From positions 1 to 36,889 of the forward strand of contig CAMNCG010000012.1 in assembly GCA_946534105.1 (NCBI GenBank): DNA of 36,889 nucleotides, written 5' to 3'. Made by a program: the position numbers and the translations under genes. Positions 15,601-21,731 of the stretch are shown here, piece after piece. Position 1 is the first letter of the stretch; every line of letters starts with the position of its first letter. A model generated the notes under the pieces. That model ran no database searches and was not told where the DNA came from. It saw only the letters and a program-made list of their open reading frames with translations. Source of the stretch: an uncultured Verrucomicrobiota bacterium. Its GTDB lineage: Bacteria; Verrucomicrobiota; Kiritimatiellia; RFP12; UBA3636.

Positions 15601-17241
15601 CCACGGGATGTTGTTGAGATTGATCGTGGGGACGAAGGCGAGCCCCTCGCGGTCGAAAAGCTCGTAGACGCCGCCGCGCCAGCCCGGCGCGTGGGCGCGC
15701 GGGTTGTAGCCGCCGGCCTCGATGAGCCCCTGGTACCACGCGCCGGGGTAGAAGAGCGTGTCTTCGCCCGTGAAGCGCATCACCGCCGCGAGGCGCGAGA
15801 GCTCCTCGGCGAAGCCCTCCGGAGTGGAGACGGCGCCCGGCGGAAGGCCCATCTGCAGGTTGAGCGCGGGATCCTCGTAGTAGAGCGCGGCGTGGCGGAG
15901 AGAACCCGGCGCTTCCGCGCCGGGCACGGGACAGACGGGCAGCGCGGCGTCGCGGATGGCGTAGGCGCGGACGGCGGCGACGGCGGCGGGGGCGCCGTCG
16001 CGGGCGGTCATGGCGACGAGGGCGACGTCGTTCGTGCGCGCCCAGAGGAGGCACCGCTGCGTGAGCATGCGGCCGGAATTGGGGTATTCGCCGCCGAGGA
16101 GGAGCCCGACCTGGAGCGCGTAGTCGCCGCCGCCCTTGCAGGGCTGCACGATGAGGTCTTCGGTGCGGAGGGCGTCGTCCGGCACGTCGATTTCGACGAG
16201 GAAGAGCGGCACGCCGGCGGGAAGTCGGAGCCGCACGGCGAAGCGGTCGCCTTTTTGGGGGCCGGCTTCGAGGTAGGGCGTGCCGGCGAGCTCGCCGGTC
16301 CGGAGCGCGCCGAGCGAACGGAAGGCGTCGACGGGCGCCGATTCCGCGATATCCGGAAGCGGGACTTCGGCGACGAGTTCGAGGGCGGAGGGATCGATCG
16401 CGCCGGGCGCTTCGCCGGGGAGCGGCGCGCGCTCGTGGCGGAAGGCGGCGCCGGCGGCGAGGCCCGGCCAGTCGGGGCGGGGCGGCATCGCGGCGGCGGG
16501 CGCCGCCGTTTCTCCGGCGATCGCCCGGATGTCGGTCTCCGCGAGCGGTCCGTCGTAGATGCGGAGGTCGGCGATGAGCGAATCGGCGGGGCCGGTGGCG
16601 TCCGAGCAGCCGACGAGAAAGCGGTCGATCGCGGAGCGGTCGACGGGGGCGGCCGCGGCGGCGGCTTCGGCGAGGGCGTCGCGGATCGGCGAATCCATGT
16701 CGCGCAGATGGCGGCGGCGTTCGCCGTTCACGAAGAGCTCGACGCGTCCGGGTCGCCAGGTGAAGGCGACGTGCGTCCAATCGCCCGAAAGGGGGAGCCC
16801 TTCGCAGCGGGCGTAGCGGTCCTTGGCGTCGCTCTGGTCGGCGCGGAGGCGGGCGTCCTGCCACCAGAACCACAGCGCACCGGAGCCGATGCGGCCCTTG
16901 TCGATGCCGTTCGGCATCGGCGTGGCGAAGAGGGTGCGGAAGGGCTGCGCGGCCGCGCCGAAGTCCCATTCGCGCTTGGTCCACAGCGCGACCGTTCCGC
17001 TTTCGCGCGGCAGGTTGCCGGCGGCGGGGTAGGCGAGGCGGGAAGCGCCGGACATCCGCAGGGCGCGGGTGCCGGGGAGCGGCCCTTCGCCCCAGTCGAG
17101 GCCTTCGGCGACGAGAGGCGCGGGATCGCCGGCGGCGAAGGCCGCCACGGGAGATCCGTCGAACGGCGCGTGGAAGAGGAGATTCGCGGCGTGGGCGGCG
17201 AATGATGCCGCCGCCATCGCGATGGCTGCCAGTTTCTTCAT
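12640..17241 (-). CDS. 1533-residue exported multidomain glycosidase: LamG-like, central hydrolase-like region, C-terminal GH5
   Basis: Starts at the ATG at 17241, giving signal peptide MKKLAAIAMAAASFAAHA; the open frame further upstream is arginine-rich non-coding sequence. Residues ~20-235 are a concanavalin/LamG-like fold (VALWTKREWDFG, WTHVAFTWRPGRVELFVNGERR). Residues ~300-1040 contain a barrel-like unit (TLFYPGAWYQGLIEAGGY, FVPTINLNNIPWEPG, GAKLYVNDF) that I cannot assign to a family. Residues ~1208-1533 are GH5: KVCIDLHALPGG, YDLVNEPHQRG with acid/base Glu1340, and KIYVGEFSAAAW with nucleophile Glu1462. Two internal Ala/Pro-rich stretches (AEAPxxxVPG) come from in-frame DNA repeats at 14198-14287 and 15908-15937. 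It probably acts on beta-linked plant or host polysaccharide outside the cytoplasm. No promoter or Shine-Dalgarno was found. Confidence 0.82.
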   Translation of the reverse strand: MKKLAAIAMAAASFAAHAANLLFHAPFDGSPVAAFAAGDPAPLVAEGLDWGEGPLPGTRALRMSGASRLAYPAAGNLPRESGTVALWTKREWDFGAAAQPFRTLFATPMPNGIDKGRIGSGALWFWWQDARLRADQSDAKDRYARCEGLPLSGDWTHVAFTWRPGRVELFVNGERRRHLRDMDSPIRDALAEAAAAAAPVDRSAIDRFLVGCSDATGPADSLIADLRIYDGPLAETDIRAIAGETAAPAAAMPPRPDWPGLAAGAAFRHERAPLPGEAPGAIDPSALELVAEVPLPDIAESAPVDAFRSLGALRTGELAGTPYLEAGPQKGDRFAVRLRLPAGVPLFLVEIDVPDDALRTEDLIVQPCKGGGDYALQVGLLLGGEYPNSGRMLTQRCLLWARTNDVALVAMTARDGAPAAVAAVRAYAIRDAALPVCPVPGAEAPGSLRHAALYYEDPALNLQMGLPPGAVSTPEGFAEELSRLAAVMRFTGEDTLFYPGAWYQGLIEAGGYNPRAHAPGWRGGVYELFDREGLAFVPTINLNNIPWEPGSVTAGSLEDGSLHATPIAIHDTGKPNPGLWHNTPPNFNFFHPAVQAEIERIFDTLASEGAAHPSFGGVCLHLTQHCCLWWGSDKSGYNDYAVEAFCRDRGLEPPAPIAEALQAAACNRSADPLRGREYAAWLRSDPARWEAWIRWRCDQVTAFYARLAAKLAAARPGAKLYVNDFVPPDVKHPDFGKPGFARDAARRAGLDVPSLEAAIPNLVVMQTSVPADGRWGYVDRYFRFDDPAAREEAVARVRNLDATPDFWSILGEASRPWAHQHDRYWESAIGARGDTLSCDWLEEHKWRVSTLNPGGDSALAHFTRPLRFHDALGLSKGGFLVGTYSMEAQLAPFLAAFRSLPPVVLPELPESTELVKIRGGEWNGTNYLYAVNTGDSPAEVALQMPPEAAELGLGESSAEPQDRGATATLRKIALAPNSLRAFAWPVSLAPSAEAPIYPVPGAGTPVCSVPSAEAPGFSLPPGARIEGQRLVIEIPNDAPPGARVAHCVAAFDPQPFLPGGHGIMARVGVSGSGISEPDHPWNGVKFMFHYREGASGIDRWPGARLPRGSFTNAVAEIRLTEFDLGGAPKDNRVELILGLEGCTGRVEFDLSSLRLESEDYGFVRTNQDYIVRYPLLATPAPPVAEAAGSRVAEAAIHGGRAGAPPLRGTMLPGRATREEDIETLHQWGATLVRFQITRNWSKVDDNQDLAEYARWVDSRLDNLEQVLGWCAARGMKVCIDLHALPGGKRGFNGRPYEMNMFHEKKYLDAFIDTWRRIATRCVPIVQTIGPVIYGYDLVNEPHQRGPVQYDYWTVQRLAAEAVREIDPDTPIIVESDLADRAWAFRYLSPLAMDNVIYQCHMYEPSVYTHQGVFGPPPGPGGTFLPWPGRYGEQIWDKETIRRELEPVVEFQRRHKCKIYVGEFSAAAWAPGAENYLRDCIELFEEYGWDWTYHAFREAPCWDVDMEGPDKDHLAPASSPTPRKRVLLDALNQP
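13621..13696. repeat. in-frame hairpin and direct-repeat cluster inside the GH5 gene
   Basis: Three elements lie together. The first is a perfect 10-bp inverted repeat (13621-13630 / 13634-13643, loop GGC). The second is an 8-bp inverted repeat (13645-13652 / 13655-13662). The third is a 16-bp direct repeat, GGCGGCTTCGGCTACC, at 13657-13672 and 13681-13696 (period 24). The frame stays open and encodes PVAEAAGSRVAEAAIHGG between the central and GH5 domains. Confidence 0.8.
14198..14287. repeat. three tandem copies of a 30-bp palindrome-bearing repeat, in frame
   Basis: Units at 14198-14227, 14228-14257 and 14258-14287 share GGCGCTTCCGCGC followed by a GGCACAG-like stretch and GACC/GATC. The second unit is the most diverged. 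They encode an Ala/Pro-rich linker of 10-residue repeats (AEAPxxxVPG) just before a beta-sandwich segment of the GH5-bearing protein. The same unit recurs alone at 15908-15937. Confidence 0.85.
15281..15296. repeat. 7-bp-stem hairpin in coding sequence
   Basis: GGGGGCT-CC-AGCCCCC is a perfect inverted repeat with a 2-nt loop. It is read in frame on the minus strand as part of RGLEPPAP in the GH5-bearing protein. Its form recalls short dispersed palindromes, but only one copy is seen here. Confidence 0.6.
15908..15937. repeat. solitary copy of the 30-bp palindromic repeat
   Basis: Same unit as at 14198-14287, here with an intact hairpin: CCCGGCGC-TTCC-GCGCCGGG (8-bp stem, 15905-15924). It is in frame and encodes PVCPVPGAEAPG in the middle of the hydrolase-like region. 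Confidence 0.8.
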
Positions 17242-17253
17242 GGTACGTGCATC

Positions 17254-17285
17254 CGGCGGCAATCGACTGCGTTCGATTGCCGCCG
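17254..17285. terminator. 13-bp perfect hairpin between the two exported-protein genes
   Basis: CGGCGGCAATCGA (17254-17266) and its exact reverse complement (17273-17285) enclose a 6-nt loop, in the 50-bp gap between the gene ending at 17292 and the gene starting at 17241. There is no U-tract in either direction, so it may be an attenuating or mRNA-stabilising hairpin rather than a classical intrinsic terminator. Confidence 0.5.
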
Positions 17286-17291
17286 ACCGGA

Positions 17292-20200
17292 TTATCGCAC
17301 AACGAGGACGAAGGCTTCCGGAATGATTTCGACCGTGCCGGCGCCGGTCACGAAGGAGGAGTTCGCGGCGGTGAATTCGCCGTATTTCGTGACGCCGGCC
17401 ACCTTGAGCTTGCCGAGGCGGACCTTGCCGGGAAGGTCGGCGCAAATCGTAGCATCGTCCGAGAGGTCGAACTCGATACCGCTCCAGTCGGCCATAGCGC
17501 CTGTCGCAAGCGGCGTCACGGTGACGTCCGAAATGCGGCTCTGCGCTGCGGCGGAGACCGCGCTGTTGCCGCTGCCCTGGAAGAGCAGCACGTGCTCGCC
17601 CGCCGTGAGGTAGGGCAGACGCATTTCCACAGGGTGAACCCCCGCCGTTTCTCCGTAGTAGTTCGCGACGAGACCGCCGTCGAGTTTCACGTCGAGGTTG
17701 TGCGAGTAGTTGAGGTAGCTGTGATAAACGCCGTCGGAAGTTCCGCTCTGCGAGAGCGGACGGCCGCGCGTCTGGTAGGTGAGCAGATAGACGCCATTGC
17801 TTGGCGCGGTGAACGTCGCCGACGCCGAGGCGCTCCCCGTGAAAACCAGTTCGCGCAGGCCCCAGGCGTCCTCGTCCACCGACACGCTGTCGCCTAGCGT
17901 CCACGTCGAGGAATCCGTGGCGAACGCTGTATCATCCACGATGCGCGAAGAGGAGCCGACGTATTCGATGCGGACATCGTCAACGATGGTGGCGGTGTCC
18001 GTGCCGATGTTCGTGCTTTGTATGGAGAGCGTCTGGTCGCCAGCCTCCACGTCGCCCTCGGCGACGAGCGTCCGCCAGTCCTGGGTGGAAACGACACGCG
18101 AATCGAACTGCGTCCCGCCAACCGAGACGACAACGGATTGGCCGGATGTGCGCGACACCTTGGGATCTGAACGACTGGCGTAGCGCAAAGACACGCGGAT
18201 TCGCCCTGCTTTCGGAAACGAAATTTTCTGCGATGCGGTTGCGCCGTTTTGGAGCGCAGCCTGCTGGTCCTCGCCGCTTTCGGCGTATTTTTCGTTGCTG
18301 AACCATACGCTTGGGTAGCGGGAAATGCGTCCGCTTCCGGATACCGTCCAGAACGGGTTCCAGGACCATCCAAAAGAACCGCCATCGTTGGAATTGATTT
18401 CGTTGGCGTGCCAGAAGTCGCAAGAGTCGAAACCAGAGTCCGGGACAAGGACGAAATCGCCGGGAGCGACCGGTTCAAGGCGGACGTCATCGACAATCAG
18501 CGCTCGGTCGTATTTCGTGCTGTGTCCCGTGAATCCGTCGTGGTTCACGGCGTTGATCGCGACCACATGGTCTCCGGCAGAAAGTGCGACATTGACGGAA
18601 ACGCGCTTGAACGTGAACTCCGTCGCCGATGTGTCGGTTTCAAACTTTCCGGTTTCGGAGTTCCAGGCACCGACGCGCCACGGGCGGCGGGCAAGAACGT
18701 TCACTCCGTCCACCGCCACCCATGCGGGAAGGGAATTCGTGCCGCTGGCGCCGCCGCGCTGGCGGCACCGGATGGCTAGCGAAAGTTGATAGAGGCCGGA
18801 GGCCGGGACGGCGACGGACTGCTGGATACCGTTCGTGGAAATCGGGGATATGCCATTGACTTGCAGGTAGCACGCCTTGGTGCCGTCAGCGACTTTTCCC
18901 CCGTTGCCGTTGAGCCATGCCGTGGTGTCGGAAGTGGTCGTGATGCCGTAGGTGCTTGTTCCCGTGTTGCTGTCCTGCGTGCGCGTCCATTCTGCGGGTA
19001 AGACATTCCTGGACGCGCCAGACACCGAATCAACCTCGAAACTGCCGTTTGCAATCAGGTTGCCGATAGCGAGGAAGTGGGCGTCGCCAGACGTGGCAAC
19101 GGCTGGATCTGGCAGGGCCGGGGCGCGGAGGACGATGGCGGACTTGGAGGCGGCGACCTTGGCGACTCCGCTTTCGGCGCCGGCGAGGGAGACTTGGCGG
19201 CCAGCCGTGGTATCCGTCACGGTGAACGTGTCGGCGTCCCCGGCTTCTCTCGCCACGAGCGCGCCACCGGCGACATTGACGGATGTGCCGCCGACGGCGA
19301 CTAGTGGCATGTGGTGCGTCCGCTTGTCGTTGGAGCGCACAGTCCCGGCGCGCAGCGTGAGCGGCCCGGCGGCGAGGCGTCCGGCGCGGTCGATCGTGAA
19401 GTTGCCGGAACCAGTCTTCTCGATTGCGCCGGTGCCGGCGATGTCGCCGACGAAGAGCGGGCCGGTGGAGGCATCAGCCACGAGGGTGTCGCCTGAAGAG
19501 AGAACTATGACGTCGTTGGCGCTTCCGGCGCCGCCCTGCCAGCGGCCGCGCAGGTAGGCCTCGACCTCCGCCACCTCGGACTGCGTCAGCATATCGGAAA
19601 AGAGCATGATTTCGGCGACCTTGCCGCCGCCCTGGCGGTCTCCGTTCCCGCTTACCGCCTGTTTGAAGTTGCCGTTGTTGAAGAGCGTGGAGACGTAGCC
19701 GCCGAAAGATGGCCCGTTCTCCATGAATATCTCCCATCCACTGCGGACATGCTTCGTGTTGGCGGAATTTACGATGCGGCCGTTGACGCGCGTTTCGCCG
19801 TAGCGGCCGTAGAACGCCGCTCCGGACGAGTAGATGTAGTCGTCGCCGGCATTGCCTTTTTCCTTGTGCCAGAATACGCGACCGTTGTCGCCTACTCCAT
19901 CGGCGGAGTAGGCGGCGATGTCGGGGTCGTTCACGTCGCCGACGACGAAGCCGGCGGTGGAGCCGAAGCCGAAGTAGCCGGCGTAGCCGACGAGGGAGAC
20001 GCGCTTGCGGGCGCCGGCGGCGTCGACGAAGAGCATCCAGCGGTTGTCGTTGTATTCGCCGAAATCGACGTAGGGCTTGCCGCCGAAGGAGGCGGGGGCG
20101 TCGGCGCCGACGGGAACGTCGCCGGAGGGGGCGGCGCCATCCTTGTAGACGATGGCGCGGGGGTAGGTCCACGAACCTGCGGCGACGCGCGCCTCGTAGG

Positions 20201-20453
20201 CGGCCGCGTCCGCGACGGCGTCTTCGCGGGCGTCGCACCAGGCGACGACGTTGCCGGAGGCGTCGGCGACGAGGTTGGCGTCGCCGCGGAGCCAGAGCGC
20301 GATCTTGGACTGGATGGCGGAGGAGAGCGAGGTGGGGGCGGCCGGAAGGGCGACGTTCGCGGCCAGCGCCGCCGGACAGGCCATTGCGGCGAGCGAGGCG
20401 AGCGCTCGGGCGGCGGGCCGGAGGGAACGAGAGAGGAGATTCGTTGTTTTCAT
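17292..20453 (-). CDS. large exported beta-rich protein, probably glycan-binding or adhesin
   Basis: 1053 residues with an N-terminal signal peptide (SLRPAARALASLAAMACPAALAA). The order is: a concanavalin-like region (~30-300; IALWLRGDANLV, VAEIMLFSDMLTQSEVAEVEAYLRGRW); a short passenger-like beta segment (GDIAGTGAIEKTGSGNFTIDRAGRLAAGPLTLRAGTV); and three jelly-roll, carbohydrate-binding-like modules, the first two ending in VDDVRLEPV or VDDVRIEYV and the third in ISDVTVTPL. Each module has a 'GLYQLSLAIRCR'-type core as in CBM folds. I see no catalytic signature, cell-wall anchor or PEP-CTERM motif; the protein ends EAFVLVVR. The start codon directly abuts the left heptamer array, so its 5' leader is made of that repeat and has no Shine-Dalgarno. 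It is probably surface-displayed or released to bind polysaccharide. Confidence 0.75.
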   Translation of the reverse strand: MKTTNLLSRSLRPAARALASLAAMACPAALAANVALPAAPTSLSSAIQSKIALWLRGDANLVADASGNVVAWCDAREDAVADAAAYEARVAAGSWTYPRAIVYKDGAAPSGDVPVGADAPASFGGKPYVDFGEYNDNRWMLFVDAAGARKRVSLVGYAGYFGFGSTAGFVVGDVNDPDIAAYSADGVGDNGRVFWHKEKGNAGDDYIYSSGAAFYGRYGETRVNGRIVNSANTKHVRSGWEIFMENGPSFGGYVSTLFNNGNFKQAVSGNGDRQGGGKVAEIMLFSDMLTQSEVAEVEAYLRGRWQGGAGSANDVIVLSSGDTLVADASTGPLFVGDIAGTGAIEKTGSGNFTIDRAGRLAAGPLTLRAGTVRSNDKRTHHMPLVAVGGTSVNVAGGALVAREAGDADTFTVTDTTAGRQVSLAGAESGVAKVAASKSAIVLRAPALPDPAVATSGDAHFLAIGNLIANGSFEVDSVSGASRNVLPAEWTRTQDSNTGTSTYGITTTSDTTAWLNGNGGKVADGTKACYLQVNGISPISTNGIQQSVAVPASGLYQLSLAIRCRQRGGASGTNSLPAWVAVDGVNVLARRPWRVGAWNSETGKFETDTSATEFTFKRVSVNVALSAGDHVVAINAVNHDGFTGHSTKYDRALIVDDVRLEPVAPGDFVLVPDSGFDSCDFWHANEINSNDGGSFGWSWNPFWTVSGSGRISRYPSVWFSNEKYAESGEDQQAALQNGATASQKISFPKAGRIRVSLRYASRSDPKVSRTSGQSVVVSVGGTQFDSRVVSTQDWRTLVAEGDVEAGDQTLSIQSTNIGTDTATIVDDVRIEYVGSSSRIVDDTAFATDSSTWTLGDSVSVDEDAWGLRELVFTGSASASATFTAPSNGVYLLTYQTRGRPLSQSGTSDGVYHSYLNYSHNLDVKLDGGLVANYYGETAGVHPVEMRLPYLTAGEHVLLFQGSGNSAVSAAAQSRISDVTVTPLATGAMADWSGIEFDLSDDATICADLPGKVRLGKLKVAGVTKYGEFTAANSSFVTGAGTVEIIPEAFVLVVR

Positions 20454-20586
20454 GGGTTTCAGGTTTTAGGTTTCAAGTTTCAGGTTTCAAGTTTCAGGTT
20501 TCAAGTTTCAGGTTTCAGGTTTCAAGTTTCAAGTTTCAGGTTTCAGGTTTCAGGTCTTAGGTCGCAGGTGGCTGGTTTCAGGTTGC
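20454..20586 (+). repeat. left heptamer array: 19 units of AGGTTTC type
   Basis: Nineteen contiguous 7-bp units in perfect register. Most are AGGTTTC or AAGTTTC, decaying to AGGTCTT, AGGTCGC, AGGTGGC, TGGTTTC and AGGTTGC at the right end. The first unit touches the start codon of the exported-protein gene (minus strand), so that gene's leader would read as GAAACCT/GAAACTT repeats. T8 and G8 homopolymers follow at 20589-20604. There are no spacers, so this is not a CRISPR. Confidence 0.97.
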
Positions 20587-20715
20587 AGTTTTTTTTGGGG
20601 GGGGCGTGGCTCGGGTCGTTGGCTAGGTGGCACGTGCTGGGGGGCGGACCATGGGAGAGCGGGGAAGGGGCGATGGAAGCGGAGGTCTGAAGGTCCGATG
20701 GGGGAGCGGAAAATC

Positions 20716-20727
20716 CCCTGTACAGGG
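20716..20727. promoter_or_regulatory. palindrome 1, possible operator
   Basis: CCCTGTACAGGG, a perfect 12-bp palindrome lying between the divergent genes at 20453 (minus) and 21021 (plus). It is 97 bp upstream of the -35 box of the plus-strand promoter. Confidence 0.35.
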
Positions 20728-20778
20728 TGAATCTTGCAACAAAGTGTCTGCCGGCGCAAGATAAAACCTGCCGGATCA

Positions 20779-20790
20779 AACATCGATGTT
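20779..20790. promoter_or_regulatory. palindrome 2, possible operator
   Basis: AACATCGATGTT, a perfect 12-bp palindrome centred 29 bp upstream of the -35 box of the plus-strand promoter. This is an activator-like position. The half-sites differ from palindrome 1. Confidence 0.4.
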
Positions 20791-20812
20791 GTGCAAAATC
20801 CGCGAAAATGTT

Positions 20813-20841
20813 TTGACATGAATCGTCCTGTAAGGTAGTAT
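20813..20841 (+). promoter_or_regulatory. consensus sigma70 promoter for the four-helix-bundle gene
   Basis: A perfect TTGACA (20813-20818), a 17-nt spacer and TAGTAT (20836-20841). The predicted start near 20848 produces a leader of about 170 nt that contains the whole middle heptamer array before the ATG at 21021. Confidence 0.8.
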
Positions 20842-20883
20842 GCGCAGCCCCACCCCTGCGCCCCACGTCCTAACCCCACCGCC

Positions 20884-21002
20884 CTGAAACCTGAGACCTG
20901 AAACCTGAGACCTGAGACCTGAAACCTGAGACCTGAAACCTGAGACCTGAGACCTGAGACCTGAAACCTGAGACCTGAAACCTGAGACCTGAAACCTGAA
21001 AC
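20884..21002 (-). repeat. middle heptamer array: 17 units, inverted relative to the others
   Basis: Seventeen contiguous units on the plus strand, every one exactly CTGAAAC or CTGAGAC, with no other variant. This is the reverse complement of the left and right arrays. Unit order (A for GAAAC, G for GAGAC) is A G A G G A G A G G G A G A G A A. It lies wholly within the predicted 5' leader of the downstream gene and ends 18 nt before its ATG. Confidence 0.97.
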
Positions 21003-21020
21003 CCCCAAGGACTTGCGAAC

Positions 21021-21731
21021 ATGGCGACTGTAAAGCGCTTCGAGGATCTGGCCGTATGGAACGCCGCCACGGAGTTGGCGGTGTCGGTGTTCAAGCTGAC
21101 CGAGTCGGCGAGTTTTCGGTTCAAGGGCGATTTGGTGAACCAGTTGCGGCGCGCAGCTCTCTCGGTCGCGAACAACATCGCGGAGGGATTCGAGCGCGGG
21201 ACGACTTCGGAACTGGTCACGTTTCTCTACATTTCCCGCGGGTCGGCCGGAGAAGTCCGGTCCATGCTGCATTTTGCGCTGCGCCTCGGCGAAATGGCGG
21301 ATTGCACTCGGGACATCGAGTCGTTGGTCGGCTCGTGCGAATCGGTTTCGCGCCAGCTCTACAAGTGGATCGAGACGTTGAAAAACGGCGGAATCGAGGG
21401 GCAGCGTCGTCTGACCGACCGGAGTCGCGCGGTGTACGAGGCGGACCGGAGACGGGCGGAGTTTGACGAACAGCTTGCCATCTGGAGGGCCAACATGGAG
21501 AGGGAGGCCAACGAAGGCGTTTTCGGGAAGGCGGGCGGCGATGGCTCCGAGGCGGACCGTTCCACGGCCGCGTCGGCACCGGGTGGAGGTTCGACGGGGG
21601 CGGTGGAGGCCGGGACGGCGCCCAAGTGTCCTGCGTGCGGCCGCGACATGGTACGGCGGAGAGCACGGGACGGCAAGGAGTTTTGGGGGTGTTCGGCGTA
21701 TCCCCAGTGCCGGGGGAGCAGGAGCGTGTAG
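21021..21731 (+). CDS. four-helix-bundle (S23 / 23S rRNA intervening-sequence) protein fused to a topoisomerase-type zinc finger
   Basis: 236 residues. Residues 1-125 match the four-helix-bundle family (TIGR02436 type): FEDLAVWNAA, then QLRRAALSVANNIAEGFERG and FLYISRGSAGEVRSML. Family members are small basic proteins (~115-130 aa) encoded in 23S rRNA intervening sequences or near repeats; Avd of diversity-generating retroelements shares the fold. Residues 130-170 are charged and helical, 170-200 a Gly/Ala/Ser linker. Residues 203-230 (CPACGRDM...FWGCSAYPQC; Cys203, 206, 224, 230) form a C4 zinc finger as at the C-terminus of topoisomerase I, which binds single-stranded nucleic acid. AAGGA at 21007-21011 lies 9 nt before the ATG. 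I infer a nucleic-acid-binding role, perhaps on the flanking repeats. No reverse transcriptase or rRNA is nearby. Confidence 0.88.
   Translation: MATVKRFEDLAVWNAATELAVSVFKLTESASFRFKGDLVNQLRRAALSVANNIAEGFERGTTSELVTFLYISRGSAGEVRSMLHFALRLGEMADCTRDIESLVGSCESVSRQLYKWIETLKNGGIEGQRRLTDRSRAVYEADRRRAEFDEQLAIWRANMEREANEGVFGKAGGDGSEADRSTAASAPGGGSTGAVEAGTAPKCPACGRDMVRRRARDGKEFWGCSAYPQCRGSRSV

Larger units (their letters stand above)
20587..20883. other. 297-bp non-coding spacer between the left and middle arrays
   Basis: No convincing gene on either strand. It holds the T8G8 homopolymer run (20589-20604), a G-rich stretch, two perfect 12-bp palindromes and a consensus plus-strand promoter. AT content rises sharply in 20700-20840 compared with neighbouring genes, consistent with a regulatory region. 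I could not identify a good minus-strand promoter for the exported-protein gene. Confidence 0.7.

Noticed and set aside
20605-20883. Small RNA or tRNA gene in the spacer
   Set aside because: No cloverleaf or clear stem-loop plus terminator could be built. Only palindromes and a promoter are supported.
20884-21731. Diversity-generating retroelement (Avd-like four-helix protein)
   Set aside because: No reverse transcriptase and no template/variable repeat pair is visible. The protein is closer to the intervening-sequence family and has a zinc finger.
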